From assembly GCA_965218625.1 (NCBI GenBank), contig CBDCLG010000011.1, forward strand, positions 1-64,000: DNA of 64,000 bases, given 5' to 3'. Both the position numbers and the translations under genes were made by a program. Under the pieces are notes generated by a model that did not search any database, was not told the DNA's origin, and saw nothing but the letters and a program-made list of their open reading frames with translations. This document shows, one piece after another, positions 41,817 through 50,181 of this stretch. This stretch comes from Bin5 sp965218625. Its GTDB lineage: Bacteria; Chloroflexota; Anaerolineae; Caldilineales; Caldilineaceae. Position 1 is the first letter of the stretch, and each line of letters begins with the position of its first letter.

Positions 41817-43166
41817 CTATTCGCCATCCCCAGGCGGCCGCAGCAGCTCGGGCGGCGCATCCGGCGGGGCGCTCAACGTCAGCAGGAACGCCTTGAGCGC
41901 CCCGCTCTGTTCCTCCGTAAAGGCCAGCGGCACCAGGTCCGAATGGCCGGGAAAGGCGGGCGGCGCGTGGTTGTAGTGGCGCATCACCTCGTCGAGATCG
42001 GCGAAGATTCCGTTGTGCATGTAGGGCGCCGTGTTGGCCACATTGCGCAGGCCCGGCACCTTGAACGCCCCCACCAGCTCCTCGCCCTCCAGTTTGATGA
42101 ATCGCAGCTCCACGCAGCCATCCTCGCCGGCATCGCTGTACGCGCCGAGACAGTTGAACTCGTCCTCCACAACCTGCAGCGTGCCGAGCGAACGGCCCTG
42201 GTCGAATTTGTCGCCCTGCGGCAGTGGCAGGCCGATGTTGTGAAAGGTGCCGTTCGTGAACAGCGGCCCGTTATGGCAGTCGGTGCACTGGCCGTCGCCG
42301 ATGAAGAGCCGCAACCCTTCCGCCTCCTGCTCGCTGAACAGCTCGGCCATGCGGCCCTGGTCGTTGGCGAGCGCGGCCGCCGCGTAGTCGTCGAAACGGC
42401 TTCGCCCCGGCAGTAGCTGGCGCGAATAGGCGGCGATGCTCTTGCCAATGTTGGCAAAGATGCGGTTAATCGTCCCCTGGTCCGCTTCCGTCATCCCCTC
42501 CCATGCGGCCCGCAGCGTTTCATCCACAGCCGGAGCGGCGCCCGGCGGAAAGCTCATCTCATCGGATAGATCGGGCGCCGGGCCGAACAGCGCCTCGTAC
42601 TGGCTGCGATAGTTTTCCACTACATAGCGGGCGTGCGCGCTCCGGTTGCCGCCGTGCTCGATCGCATTTTCCTGCGGCGCCAGCGCCTGCGCCCACTGGC
42701 TGTCTTTGCGCCCGTCCCAGTAGTACCAGTCGCTGTAGGCGATGCCCACGATCGTGGGCGTGTGGCGCGGTGTATCCGCGCCGCGCACGTTGGCGCGCAC
42801 CTTGCCGTCGGTGAAGTAGAGTTCGGGTACGTGGCAGGAGGCGCACGCGACCTTCCCATCCGGGCTGAGGCCGGCGTCGAAATAGAGCGCATGCCCCAGG
42901 GCGACCGCTTCCGGGTCGTCGCTTACCTCGTTGGATGGGTCCGGCGGCAGAGGCGGCAGCCGGTCGATGCTGAGGGAGGCGATAAGGCCCCGTTCGGCCG
43001 CGGTCCATCCATGCGCCCCGCTTTCCGGCGAGCGCTCTTCGCCTGTGAGAATGGACCAAACGGAGGCCGCCGGCCCCTCCTGAAAAGGGCCGAACAGGAA
43101 AAGAGCAAAACCTGTGACGAGGATGAGCAGGACCGCCGCGGCTACAACCAAGGTGGTGCGGCGCAC
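41817..43166 (-). CDS. Dihaem cytochrome c peroxidase / MauG-family protein
   Basis: A 449-residue exported c-type cytochrome. A single N-terminal hydrophobic helix (residues 5-28) acts as signal or anchor. Two haem-attachment motifs are C108-x2-C111-H112 (CASCH) and C294-x2-C297-H298 (CTDCH). The family stretch NTAPYMHNGIFADLDEVMRHYN precedes the end and provides the second haem ligand. Members reduce hydrogen peroxide or oxidise substrates outside the cell. The start is GTG at 43166. It follows a small lipoprotein gene with a gap of three bases, so the two are co-transcribed. Whether it is peroxidase or MauG-like cannot be told. Confidence 0.9.
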   Translation of the reverse strand: MRRTTLVVAAAVLLILVTGFALFLFGPFQEGPAASVWSILTGEERSPESGAHGWTAAERGLIASLSIDRLPPLPPDPSNEVSDDPEAVALGHALYFDAGLSPDGKVACASCHVPELYFTDGKVRANVRGADTPRHTPTIVGIAYSDWYYWDGRKDSQWAQALAPQENAIEHGGNRSAHARYVVENYRSQYEALFGPAPDLSDEMSFPPGAAPAVDETLRAAWEGMTEADQGTINRIFANIGKSIAAYSRQLLPGRSRFDDYAAAALANDQGRMAELFSEQEAEGLRLFIGDGQCTDCHNGPLFTNGTFHNIGLPLPQGDKFDQGRSLGTLQVVEDEFNCLGAYSDAGEDGCVELRFIKLEGEELVGAFKVPGLRNVANTAPYMHNGIFADLDEVMRHYNHAPPAFPGHSDLVPLAFTEEQSGALKAFLLTLSAPPDAPPELLRPPGDGE

Positions 43167-43169
43167 GCT

Positions 43170-43652
43170 CTAATTCAGCTCGAACTCAAATGTAACCGAG
43201 TCGCTCACGCCGCCGGAACTGATCTCCAGCGTGAGGACCCAGTCGCCGCTCATGTTGAAGCGCATTCCTTCCAGGAGGTAATCGCCGCCGCCCAGGTTCT
43301 CAGTCACCCGCGGCGAGGTCGGAAAGCCGTGATCGTGCTCCGGCATACCGCCATCAACCGTGATCTCGGCATCGGTGACCGAGCTGCCGTCCGCCATCTC
43401 GATGTGGAGCGTCCATGCATGCGTCTCGTTGATCACGACCGGGTCGAGCCGGCTGACGGCCCTGACGGTGAACAGACCGTTCTCGGTCTCCTCCGCTTCG
43501 AGCGCGTCCGCAGCCATCGAACCGCCGGACATGTCCATTTCCATCTCGCCGCCGTCCATTTCCATGCCCCCACCCTGGTCCGGCATGACCATATTGCAAG
43601 CGCCTGCGATGTAAGCCAGGGTCAGCAAACAGACGGACAAACAAACTCTCAT
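43170..43652 (-). CDS. Exported Met/Asp-rich lipoprotein with YtkA/FixH-like domain
   Basis: A 160-residue protein with a signal peptide ending in a lipobox-like LAYIAGAC (Cys19), so probably a lipoprotein. After it comes a short Met/Gly/Asp-rich stretch (MEMDGGEMEMDMSGGSM) that resembles copper-binding Met-rich loops. An Ig-like beta domain of the YtkA/FixH type follows (HAWTLHIEMADGSSVTDAEITVDGGMPEHDHGFPTSP). Members of this domain family are associated with copper or haem-copper oxidase assembly. The ATG at 43652 has GAGGAG upstream. It is directly upstream of the dihaem peroxidase, which suggests copper or haem delivery to that protein; this link is inference. Confidence 0.75.
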   Translation of the reverse strand: MRVCLSVCLLTLAYIAGACNMVMPDQGGGMEMDGGEMEMDMSGGSMAADALEAEETENGLFTVRAVSRLDPVVINETHAWTLHIEMADGSSVTDAEITVDGGMPEHDHGFPTSPRVTENLGGGDYLLEGMRFNMSGDWVLTLEISSGGVSDSVTFEFELN

Positions 43653-43883
43653 TCACAATTCTCCTCATTGAGCAAAGTGATTGACCAGGTAAGAAAGTAG
43701 TATAGCACGTGTCACTTTCTCTGACCTTACCACAGACGGAAGGCATCCGGCCCAACCGGGCTCTTCGTCAGCGCGCGAACGGGCGGCTGCTGCCTGGAAT
43801 ACCGGTCCATTGCCCCCATGCGTTTCGGCCTTCCCAATACGCGAAAGGGCGCGAAGAGCCAAATGTGGCAGCGTCAAGTCGTT

Positions 43884-44616
43884 TCAACGATCTCGGCCCG
43901 CTTCCATGCACGAAGAAATCTCCTCTTCTGACTGAATCTGCATCGCCTCGACCGAGCCCGGCCACGGTTTCAGAGCACAATGCATGAAAGCCTGCCCCTC
44001 GGCGTCATCCTCGACAACGTACACCTTGGGCAACATCTGTATGGCAGCACTGGGCGAGACTCCTGTCATGTGAGTCATCAGGTCTTCAGGTTTGAATCCC
44101 GCCGGCTGGTAGTCGACACTGTAAAAGGAACCGCTCCCAACTACGAGGCCTTTGCTCTCATACCAAAGACTCAGGCCCACACCTGTTTCGTCATTTGCAA
44201 AGTAGAAGACCGAGTCGTAGTAGTCCGGTTCGCCAAGGCACTCGATAACTCGTCCCAACGCGGGCTGGAATCGTTCCCAGAAAGCCGTGATGCCCATAAG
44301 CTTTCCTTCTTCAAACCGGGCAGAGTAGTAGGCGAATTCTCTTAAGACGTCGTTCCATATCAACCAGAACTTGCCCCTGATGAATCCCAGATCTGACCAT
44401 TTTTCTGTCGATGCCCCAAAGTTCGGCTGCCCTTTCCCTGACGTCTGCAGGAGAATCTTTGCCGAATCGGAACTCTTCCCAAAGGGACTCGCCGAATCTG
44501 TAGCAAGAAAAGGGAATTGCCGTTTCCGGTTCGGCCGATGAAGTCGCCCGGCATCCCGCCAGCAGAATGATTGTAGCCGTTACGCCGGCCAGTAAGATCT
44601 TCGCACGTATGGACAC
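43884..44616 (-). pseudogene. Hypothetical lipoprotein, frameshifted at an A5 run
   Basis: A lipoprotein gene in two frames. The first begins at ATG 44616 with a signal peptide and lipobox LLAGC (Cys22), and continues to AELWGIDRK. The second frame resumes WSDLGFIRGKFWLIWNDVLREFAYYSARFEEGKL and contains VIECLGEPDYYDSVFYF to the end at 43884. Deleting one A from the AAAAA at about 44400-44404 joins them without loss. The repeating Trp, Tyr and Phe content suggests a secreted beta-rich domain, but I recognise no family. It was probably intact in the organism and misread here. It sits downstream of a second membrane protein gene on the same strand. Confidence 0.65.
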
Positions 44617-44757
44617 CTTCCCAGACCCTTCGGTTTACTAAGGTGCAGCCTGGCGCCCCTTATTCCCGACAAACTACCAACCGGACGGGAGCCATCATTT
44701 CGTTGGGCGAAACTCCCGCGCACTCCCGCACTTCGCGCGCAAGAGTCTGCGTTCGAG

Positions 44758-45567
44758 TCAATCGACAAAGACAACGGGCCGGCCCATCCACACAATGTCC
44801 TTGTCCAGGCCGATGAGCAGTCGGAACACCTTCTGCGATACGACGAGCCATCGTTCTCCCTGCCTCTCTACCCCGCCAAACATCTCGTGCGTAGAGTTGA
44901 CATCCTTCGCATAGAAGCCGGCGCGACTGTAACAGATGTCCCCATTCCAGCGTTTGGGAATGGGTTCAATGGCGTGATTCTCTCCACACATTGACGTTCT
45001 GTAAGGCAGATGCTCGCGGCTGCCGGGCGGAAAGGCTGCCGGGGTCAAAATATGGTCGCTTCGCATGGCATACCAATCTGCAGGCTCCTCGCCACCGACA
45101 GGGGAGAGCGTGCATCCGGTAACAGATGCCTCGCGCAGGTCAATTGCCAGCTTGCGAGGAATCAAAAGTGAATTCAGATAGCCTTCCGTCGACGACAGAC
45201 CCAGAACCGTCTCGTCTGACTCTACTTCAATGAGAACATGCTCGAACATCCACACCAGTTCCTGGAAGCCGCAGTGCCGGCAAACCGTCTCGCGTTCCGC
45301 CGCTTCTCTCCGAGTCGTTCCCTCCAGAAGTCGCCTGCCCAGAAAAAGATATTCGGCAGACTTCAATCTCATCTTCGCAAGAAAGAGAATCGGAAATACC
45401 AGGAAGAGGCCTGTCAGACCCCCCAAGGAGAGTGGAAAGATATACTCTTCGGCGCCCGTCCTGTAGTTAAAGGCAAGGTCCCATGCCGGTACACTAGCCA
45501 TTCCGATCTGCATGGCGAAAGTTCGGCTGTCAACCCACTCTGAACGACTTCCGGCCAGCGCCGCCAA
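44758..45567 (-). CDS. Hypothetical membrane protein, probably extending upstream by frameshift
   Basis: A reading frame of 269 residues with a hydrophobic helix (about residues 46-64: LSLGGLTGLFLVFPILFLA) and a long soluble part containing CRHCGF, repeated aromatic residues and a C-terminal KVFRLLIGLDKDIVWMG. No family was recognised. The frame has no strong start (TTG at 45567, ATG at 45513). Upstream in another frame, ATG 45686, with AGGA before it, begins a 34-residue peptide with a membrane helix (FWFTTAVTLFIYAWSFW) that ends abruptly at 45582. Adding one T to the TTTT near 45600 joins them as QDFSDEQLRVPRLLAALAG. I think the true gene spans 44758-45686. Confidence 0.6.
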   Translation of the reverse strand: MAALAGSRSEWVDSRTFAMQIGMASVPAWDLAFNYRTGAEEYIFPLSLGGLTGLFLVFPILFLAKMRLKSAEYLFLGRRLLEGTTRREAAERETVCRHCGFQELVWMFEHVLIEVESDETVLGLSSTEGYLNSLLIPRKLAIDLREASVTGCTLSPVGGEEPADWYAMRSDHILTPAAFPPGSREHLPYRTSMCGENHAIEPIPKRWNGDICYSRAGFYAKDVNSTHEMFGGVERQGERWLVVSQKVFRLLIGLDKDIVWMGRPVVFVD

Positions 45568-45807
45568 GAGGCGTGGGACTCTCAGCTGTTCGTCAGAAAA
45601 TCCTGTCTGTGCTGGTCCCAGAATGACCAGGCATAAATGAACAGGGTGACTGCTGTCGTGAACCAGAATCTGCCATCGATCTCCATTCGATTCCTACCGG
45701 GTTCTCAGACCGAAAACTGCCCGTTCAGCACTGCCAAGGCAAATGCCAGTTTCTCGCAGCCCTAACCTGCTTCCGGCTTGAGCACTGGCTCATGGCTTCC
45801 TTCCCTC

Positions 45808-46866
45808 TCAGGCCCCCAGCGCCTCCCACCGCGCGGCCATCCCGCGCAGCTTGGCCTGAAATTCCTCGGTCTCGATCACCTCGCGGTTCACCGGATACTT
45901 GGGAATCTCGCCGCGGAACAGCGCCAGCAAACTCTCACAGGCCATCGCCCCGTTCAAATCGTAGAGGTCGTCGGTCCAGGCCAGCGCGTGCGGCGAGAGG
46001 ATCACGTTCTCCATCTCGATCAGCGGATGGTCCAGCGGCAGCGGCTCCGGCTCGACCACGTCCAGGCCCGCGCCCGCGATCGCGCCGCTCTGCAGCGCCG
46101 CGACCAGGTCTTCCTGGTTGACAATCGGCCCGCGCGCCGTGTTGATGAAATAGGCGCTCGGCTTCATCAGCGAAAAGAGCCGCGCGTCGACCAGGCCGCG
46201 CGTCTCGTCGCTCAACGGGCAGTTGACCGACACAAAATCCGATTCGCGGAAGAGCTCTTCAATGCTGACCAGCTCGACGTTCAGCGCCGCCGCCCGCTGC
46301 GGGTCGAGGTAGGGATCATGGGTGATGCGCCGCCCCAGGTCGAACGGACCGAGCAGGCGGAACATCTCGCCGCCGATGTTGCCCATCCCGACCGAGCCGA
46401 CCGTCTTGCCGCTCAGACCCAGCCCGCTGGCCTCCATCTTCTGGTCCCAGCGTCCGGTGCGCACGAGCTTGTCCTTGGCTGCTAGGTTCTTCGCCAGCGC
46501 CAGGAGCAACGTCAGGATCGCCTCGGCGACCGGTTTGCGCACCGCGTCCACCGCGATCGTCAGCAGCACGTGGTTGGCGGTCAGCGCCTCGGTGTCGACC
46601 ATGTCGTAGCCGACGCCCCAGCGCGCGACGCAGATCATGCGCCCGCCGCCGCTGACCGTGGCCGCGGTATAGGGACTGCCCAGGGCGATGACACCGTCAA
46701 AGTCGGCGACCGCCTCGGCCTGCACCGGCTCGCCGTAGTCGACGTCGAAATAGTCCCATTCGACATGGGGCAGCGGGTCGACCAAACGCGCCAGGACCGG
46801 TTCGATTGTGCCCGGCGCAAATGTCTTGAATCCGGCCGAAGCGCCGATGCGGAAAGGCTGAGACAT
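45808..46866 (-). CDS. D-isomer 2-hydroxyacid dehydrogenase (B)
   Basis: A 352-residue NAD-dependent dehydrogenase. The NAD loop is GKTVGSVGMGNIGGEMF, the catalytic Arg is in FINTARGPIVNQ, the Glu is in VVEPEPLP, and the His is in ILSPHALAWT. It differs from enzyme A of this window by an N-terminal domain resembling FRIGASAGFKTFAPG and by a longer C-terminal end, so the two are not recent duplicates. The ATG at 46866 has AAGGAG eight bases upstream. It is 75 bases downstream of a PhyH gene on the same strand and close to the mandelate-racemase-like gene, so the three may act in one pathway. Confidence 0.9.
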   Translation of the reverse strand: MSQPFRIGASAGFKTFAPGTIEPVLARLVDPLPHVEWDYFDVDYGEPVQAEAVADFDGVIALGSPYTAATVSGGGRMICVARWGVGYDMVDTEALTANHVLLTIAVDAVRKPVAEAILTLLLALAKNLAAKDKLVRTGRWDQKMEASGLGLSGKTVGSVGMGNIGGEMFRLLGPFDLGRRITHDPYLDPQRAAALNVELVSIEELFRESDFVSVNCPLSDETRGLVDARLFSLMKPSAYFINTARGPIVNQEDLVAALQSGAIAGAGLDVVEPEPLPLDHPLIEMENVILSPHALAWTDDLYDLNGAMACESLLALFRGEIPKYPVNREVIETEEFQAKLRGMAARWEALGA

Positions 46867-46941
46867 GGAAAGACTCCTTGATTGCGTGTCGTAGGGTCCG
46901 GTTCTCTTGCAAGTGACGCGAATGCGGCTGCGCTCCCCGCG

Positions 46942-47688
46942 CTACTCCTCTTCGAATAGCGACTGTCGCGCATTGAAGTAGGGCGGCTCGAACAGCAACT
47001 TCTGCCTCGCCGTCAGGTTGACGTTTGCGGGCGGCTTCGTGTAGCTGGCGCTCCACGACTGCTGGCCGGGGCTGTACTTGAAAAGCAGCGAACGGCGCTG
47101 GTAGCCGGCCGTCCACACTGCCGTGCCATGGGTGAGCGCCTCGGTGAAGATAACCACCGACCCGGCCGGCGCCTCCGGCACCACGACCGCGTCGTGCGCC
47201 GCGTGCGCAGACTGGATGCTCCGGGGGCACGGGTAGTTCGCCTTGTGGCTGCCCGGTATGGCGCAGAATCCACCCACCGCCGGCCCCGTGTCGGTCAGAT
47301 TCCAGGCCGCGACCGTCAGGCCATTGTACATCTGCCCATCGCGAAAGTGGTAGTACTCCGGCGGGTCGTAGGGCGTGTTGCCCCCGTGCAGCCGCAGAGA
47401 CTCGGTGCCGGCGCGCATATAGATGCCGTAGTAGTGGTCCAGGCGAAATCCGTCGCCGAGGACCGCCTTCAGGTAAGATATGATGCGGTCGTGATCGAGA
47501 AGATCGCAGTAGATCTGCCCCCATTCCAGGTAGCCGCCGAAGCGTGCGCTCAGCGTGTCGTCCTCGGGCGGCGGCAGCTCCTGGCTGTCCATCAACCGGT
47601 TCAGCGCTGCGACCTCCGCCGCCGACAGCACATCCTCGATGACCAGGTAGCCGCGCAGGTCGAACAGATAGCGTTCCTCTTCGTTCAT
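46942..47688 (-). CDS. PhyH-family protein with His-Gly-Gly at the metal site
   Basis: A 248-residue PhyH protein: RYLFDLRGYLVIEDVLSAAEV at the N-terminus and WNLTDTGPAVGGFCAIPGSHKANYP in the core. The first metal motif reads LRLHGGNTP, H101-G102-G103, where His-x-Asp is expected; the distal His is H187 in EALTHGTA and R198/R199 can hold 2-oxoglutarate. This matches the His-x-Gly variant seen in the other PhyH at 34.8 kb, so the change is likely fixed in a subgroup rather than a random mutation. It lies between the 2-hydroxyacid dehydrogenase and the enolase-superfamily gene on the same strand, 33 bases from the latter. Confidence 0.82.
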   Translation of the reverse strand: MNEEERYLFDLRGYLVIEDVLSAAEVAALNRLMDSQELPPPEDDTLSARFGGYLEWGQIYCDLLDHDRIISYLKAVLGDGFRLDHYYGIYMRAGTESLRLHGGNTPYDPPEYYHFRDGQMYNGLTVAAWNLTDTGPAVGGFCAIPGSHKANYPCPRSIQSAHAAHDAVVVPEAPAGSVVIFTEALTHGTAVWTAGYQRRSLLFKYSPGQQSWSASYTKPPANVNLTARQKLLFEPPYFNARQSLFEEE

Positions 47689-47721
47689 CGGCTCCCCCCG
47701 CCGGCATTCACCCGCCCAAAC

Positions 47722-48864
47722 CTACTCCAGCAGATTGTCCTCGATATAGTCCCAGTTGATGTCCTGCCCTAGGCCGGGCAGCTGCGAAATATGAACGTTG
47801 CCTTCGTCGTCCATCGGGTCGTCGAGCCGGTTCAGCCACGCGGCCGGCTCGTCATGGTCGATAAAGGGGTGCAGCAGGCCGCGCTCATAGTACTGCCCCG
47901 GAATGGCCATCGCGCAAAGGGCGTGGAGATTGCCCGGCCCTCCGCCATGGACCTCCATCCGCATACCGAACGACTCGGCAAGATGGGCTACTTTCATCAG
48001 CGGTGTGAGCCCGCCCAGGTCGCCGACCCCGCCGCGCACCAGGTCGCACGCGCCCGCTTTGATCCACTCCGCCCGCGTGAACATCTTGCCCTCGGCCGTC
48101 TCCGGCCCGCAGATTGGCAGCGAAGTCTGCTCGCACAGCCAGACGTAGGACGACATGCTGTGCTCGTCCATCGGCTCTTCCATCCAGTAGTAGTCCAGTT
48201 TTTCCAGGCCCCGGGCCAGCTCCAGCGCCTCTAGGCGAGAGTAGTAGTGGTAGGGATCGAGCATCAGGTGGGCATCGGGTCCGTAGACTTCGCGCACGGC
48301 CGCGCAGGCGGCAAGGTCGCGTTTGACGTCGGGCGCGCCCTCGTATGGAGGCTGCCAGGTGTGCAGCTTGAAGGCCGGGTAGCCGCGCCCGATGCACCAG
48401 GCGGCAAATTTCGCATAGTCCTGCGGAGTGCCCAGGCCGCCTTCGACGTCATCGCCGCACATCGTGCTGGCGTATGCCGGCACCTTGTCGCGCGTGGCGC
48501 CGAGCAGTTTGTGTACGGGAATGTCGAGCGCCCGCCCCGTCAGGTCCCACAGCGCCAGGTCGACGGCATTCAGCAGCCGGTCGGACATTGTCGCCAGGTT
48601 GAGCCGCTGGCGCTCCTTCAGATTATGCCAGATCCGCTCGCGGTAGAAGGGGTCTTCGCCCGTGATATATGGCTTGACAAGGCCGTCAATCAGCCCCTGC
48701 GACGGGCTGCCAAAAAAGTAACCCTCGACGCCCTCATCGGTATGAATCGTGAGCAGCGCCTGCACCGCCTCGTGCGGATCGCCAGGATGGCCGTGCCCTT
48801 CGGAATCGCGCACGGTGTTCGAAACATGGCGAAAGCGGCGAACGGTCATATCGGTGATTCTCAT
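47722..48864 (-). CDS. Mandelate racemase/muconate lactonizing enzyme family dehydratase
   Basis: A 380-residue enolase-superfamily protein acting on sugar acids or related carboxylates. The metal-binding residues are D203 (LMLDPYHYY), E229 (YYWMEEP) and E255 (CGPETAEG). The catalytic pair is K166-x-H168 (FKLHTW) and H306 (MEVHGGGP). The KxH form at the first position places it with acid-sugar dehydratases of the mandelate racemase subgroup (rhamnonate-like types), but the substrate is not fixed by these residues. The ATG at 48864 has AGGAGAG upstream; the frame is open from 48981. It is the first gene of a unit with PhyH and 2-hydroxyacid dehydrogenase, which suggests one sugar-acid catabolic route. 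Confidence 0.9.
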   Translation of the reverse strand: MRITDMTVRRFRHVSNTVRDSEGHGHPGDPHEAVQALLTIHTDEGVEGYFFGSPSQGLIDGLVKPYITGEDPFYRERIWHNLKERQRLNLATMSDRLLNAVDLALWDLTGRALDIPVHKLLGATRDKVPAYASTMCGDDVEGGLGTPQDYAKFAAWCIGRGYPAFKLHTWQPPYEGAPDVKRDLAACAAVREVYGPDAHLMLDPYHYYSRLEALELARGLEKLDYYWMEEPMDEHSMSSYVWLCEQTSLPICGPETAEGKMFTRAEWIKAGACDLVRGGVGDLGGLTPLMKVAHLAESFGMRMEVHGGGPGNLHALCAMAIPGQYYERGLLHPFIDHDEPAAWLNRLDDPMDDEGNVHISQLPGLGQDINWDYIEDNLLE

Positions 48865-49236
48865 GGAGCTCTCCTGCCGGCAGAAAAGGTGGTTGGGAAC
48901 TGCGGGGACGGTAAGCGCGGCGTCCAGATGACAGCTGCATTCGCCCTCAGGCGCAGTGTAGCATAGGCCAGTGGAGGGCAAAAGCTGATTCGTTGGGTAC
49001 GGAAATTGCAGTCGAAAAAGGTTGCCGGGAAGCGATGATCATCTTGCAGCGCTCCTCGCAAACAAAGGGCCAGGAACATTTCCACTTTGCCCATACACAA
49101 ACATTCACGTTAAGTTATGGTCTGAGAGAAGAGTTGCTTCGGAAACCGCGTTTTCGGCAGCAGCGATTATTGCGGGAATCAACTGCGAATCTTTATTCAA
49201 AGTAACCTGTGTTGACACCCTCCAGGAGGCCTGACG
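48865..49236. other. Intergenic region between divergent genes
   Basis: These 372 bases between the enolase-superfamily gene (left) and the Cache-like lipoprotein gene (right) hold no gene I can support. The region has a lower GC share than its neighbours and presumably contains promoters in both directions; none could be assigned with confidence. Confidence 0.4.
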
Positions 49237-49689
49237 GTGCGCCGTGTACCAAGACTTGCACTCACACTTTTTCTCCCGTTCGCAATTCTCGTTACGTCCT
49301 GCAACCCCATTCCGACCAAGGAACAGCCGGCCGCCTACGCCCAGGCACTGGTTAACGACGCTATCCGCTTCTACAATGAAAATGGCCGCGAAGCAACCGT
49401 GGAACACTTCAGCTCGTTCGACCAGGTTGACGGACAATGGTACGTCTCTATGTGGGACGAGAATATTGTCTACATCGCCAGCCCATATACTGAACTCATC
49501 GGCAGAGATCTCTCTAATCTCAAGGACGTTAACGGAATCAGCTACCGAGAACATATCGCGAGCACCTCTACGGCAGGCAAGTGGATCAGCTACGTCTTCC
49601 TGAACCCTGAAACGAATAAACCGCAACCGAAGCACACGTGGTTCGTCCGACATGACGGGTTGGTATTTGCTTCCGGTTTCTACGAATAG
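49237..49689 (+). CDS. Lipoprotein with a Cache-like sensory domain
   Basis: A 150-residue protein with a signal peptide and lipobox LVTSC (Cys22). The remainder resembles a single Cache domain, an extracellular ligand-binding module: YAQALVNDAIRFYNENGREATVEHF, DGQWYVSMWDENIVYIASPYTELIGRDLSN, GKWISYVFLNPETNKPQPKHTWFVRHDGL. Such domains normally sit outside chemoreceptors or kinases; here it stands alone as an exported protein. The GTG start at 49237 has AGGAGG seven bases upstream (49224-49229). The gene is single. Its partner signal protein is not encoded nearby. Confidence 0.75.
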   Translation: MRRVPRLALTLFLPFAILVTSCNPIPTKEQPAAYAQALVNDAIRFYNENGREATVEHFSSFDQVDGQWYVSMWDENIVYIASPYTELIGRDLSNLKDVNGISYREHIASTSTAGKWISYVFLNPETNKPQPKHTWFVRHDGLVFASGFYE

Positions 49690-50181
49690 CCGCATATAGA
49701 ACAACCTCGGATAACCGTGCTAAGACCCCTTTCCAGTCATAAGGAAGGGTCGCTGGTTCACTCGCCGGCGGCCCCGGCATTCAGTCGTCACGGTCAAACT
49801 TCCTCTGAACATGACGAAAACACTCATGCGCCTGACGCGACGACAAGACCGCTTGACTCGCGAGAAGACCGGTTAGGAATTTGAACACTTCCCCGAACGT
49901 ACTGAGCAAGTCATCTGCCAGCAGACGCTTCTGATTGCCGCGAACGGGCGCCATGCCCGGGCAGAATTGTCAGCCTCCCCACTTTTGCATGAGCTCTTCT
50001 GTGGTACAATGCCGGTATGCTCCCGGTCAGCATCGAACCGTTCAGCGCGGGCGCCTGCCGGCGCGCTGTGATCGCGGAACCAGCTCTTTGGGTCGATGCA
50101 TGGTACGGTGGCCGGTTGCTGCGGAAAGGAGCGTTCGCTTGGTCGGGAGGCGGAATTTCTATCAGACGCGTCGGGAAATAT
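49690..50181. other. Leader region upstream of lon
   Basis: This 492-base stretch contains no gene I can support. A -10 box TACAAT at 50005-50010 with a weak -35 (TTTTGC at 49983-49988) may drive lon. The lon frame is open from an ATG at 50017, seven bases after the -10, so a leaderless longer form is possible. Confidence 0.4.

Noticed and set aside
41817..43652. Reading the dihaem peroxidase as methylamine-utilisation MauG with a mau cluster
   Set aside because: No methylamine dehydrogenase or other mau gene is near; the sequence fits the general dihaem peroxidase family equally well.
49105..49704. A minus-strand frame of 199 codons over the Cache-like lipoprotein gene
   Set aside because: The plus-strand gene has a strong ribosome-binding site, a signal peptide and a domain match; this frame does not.
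50005..50010. TACAAT before lon as a confident promoter
   Set aside because: The -10 box is good but no -35 box matches at 16-18 bases, so it is only mentioned in the leader entry.
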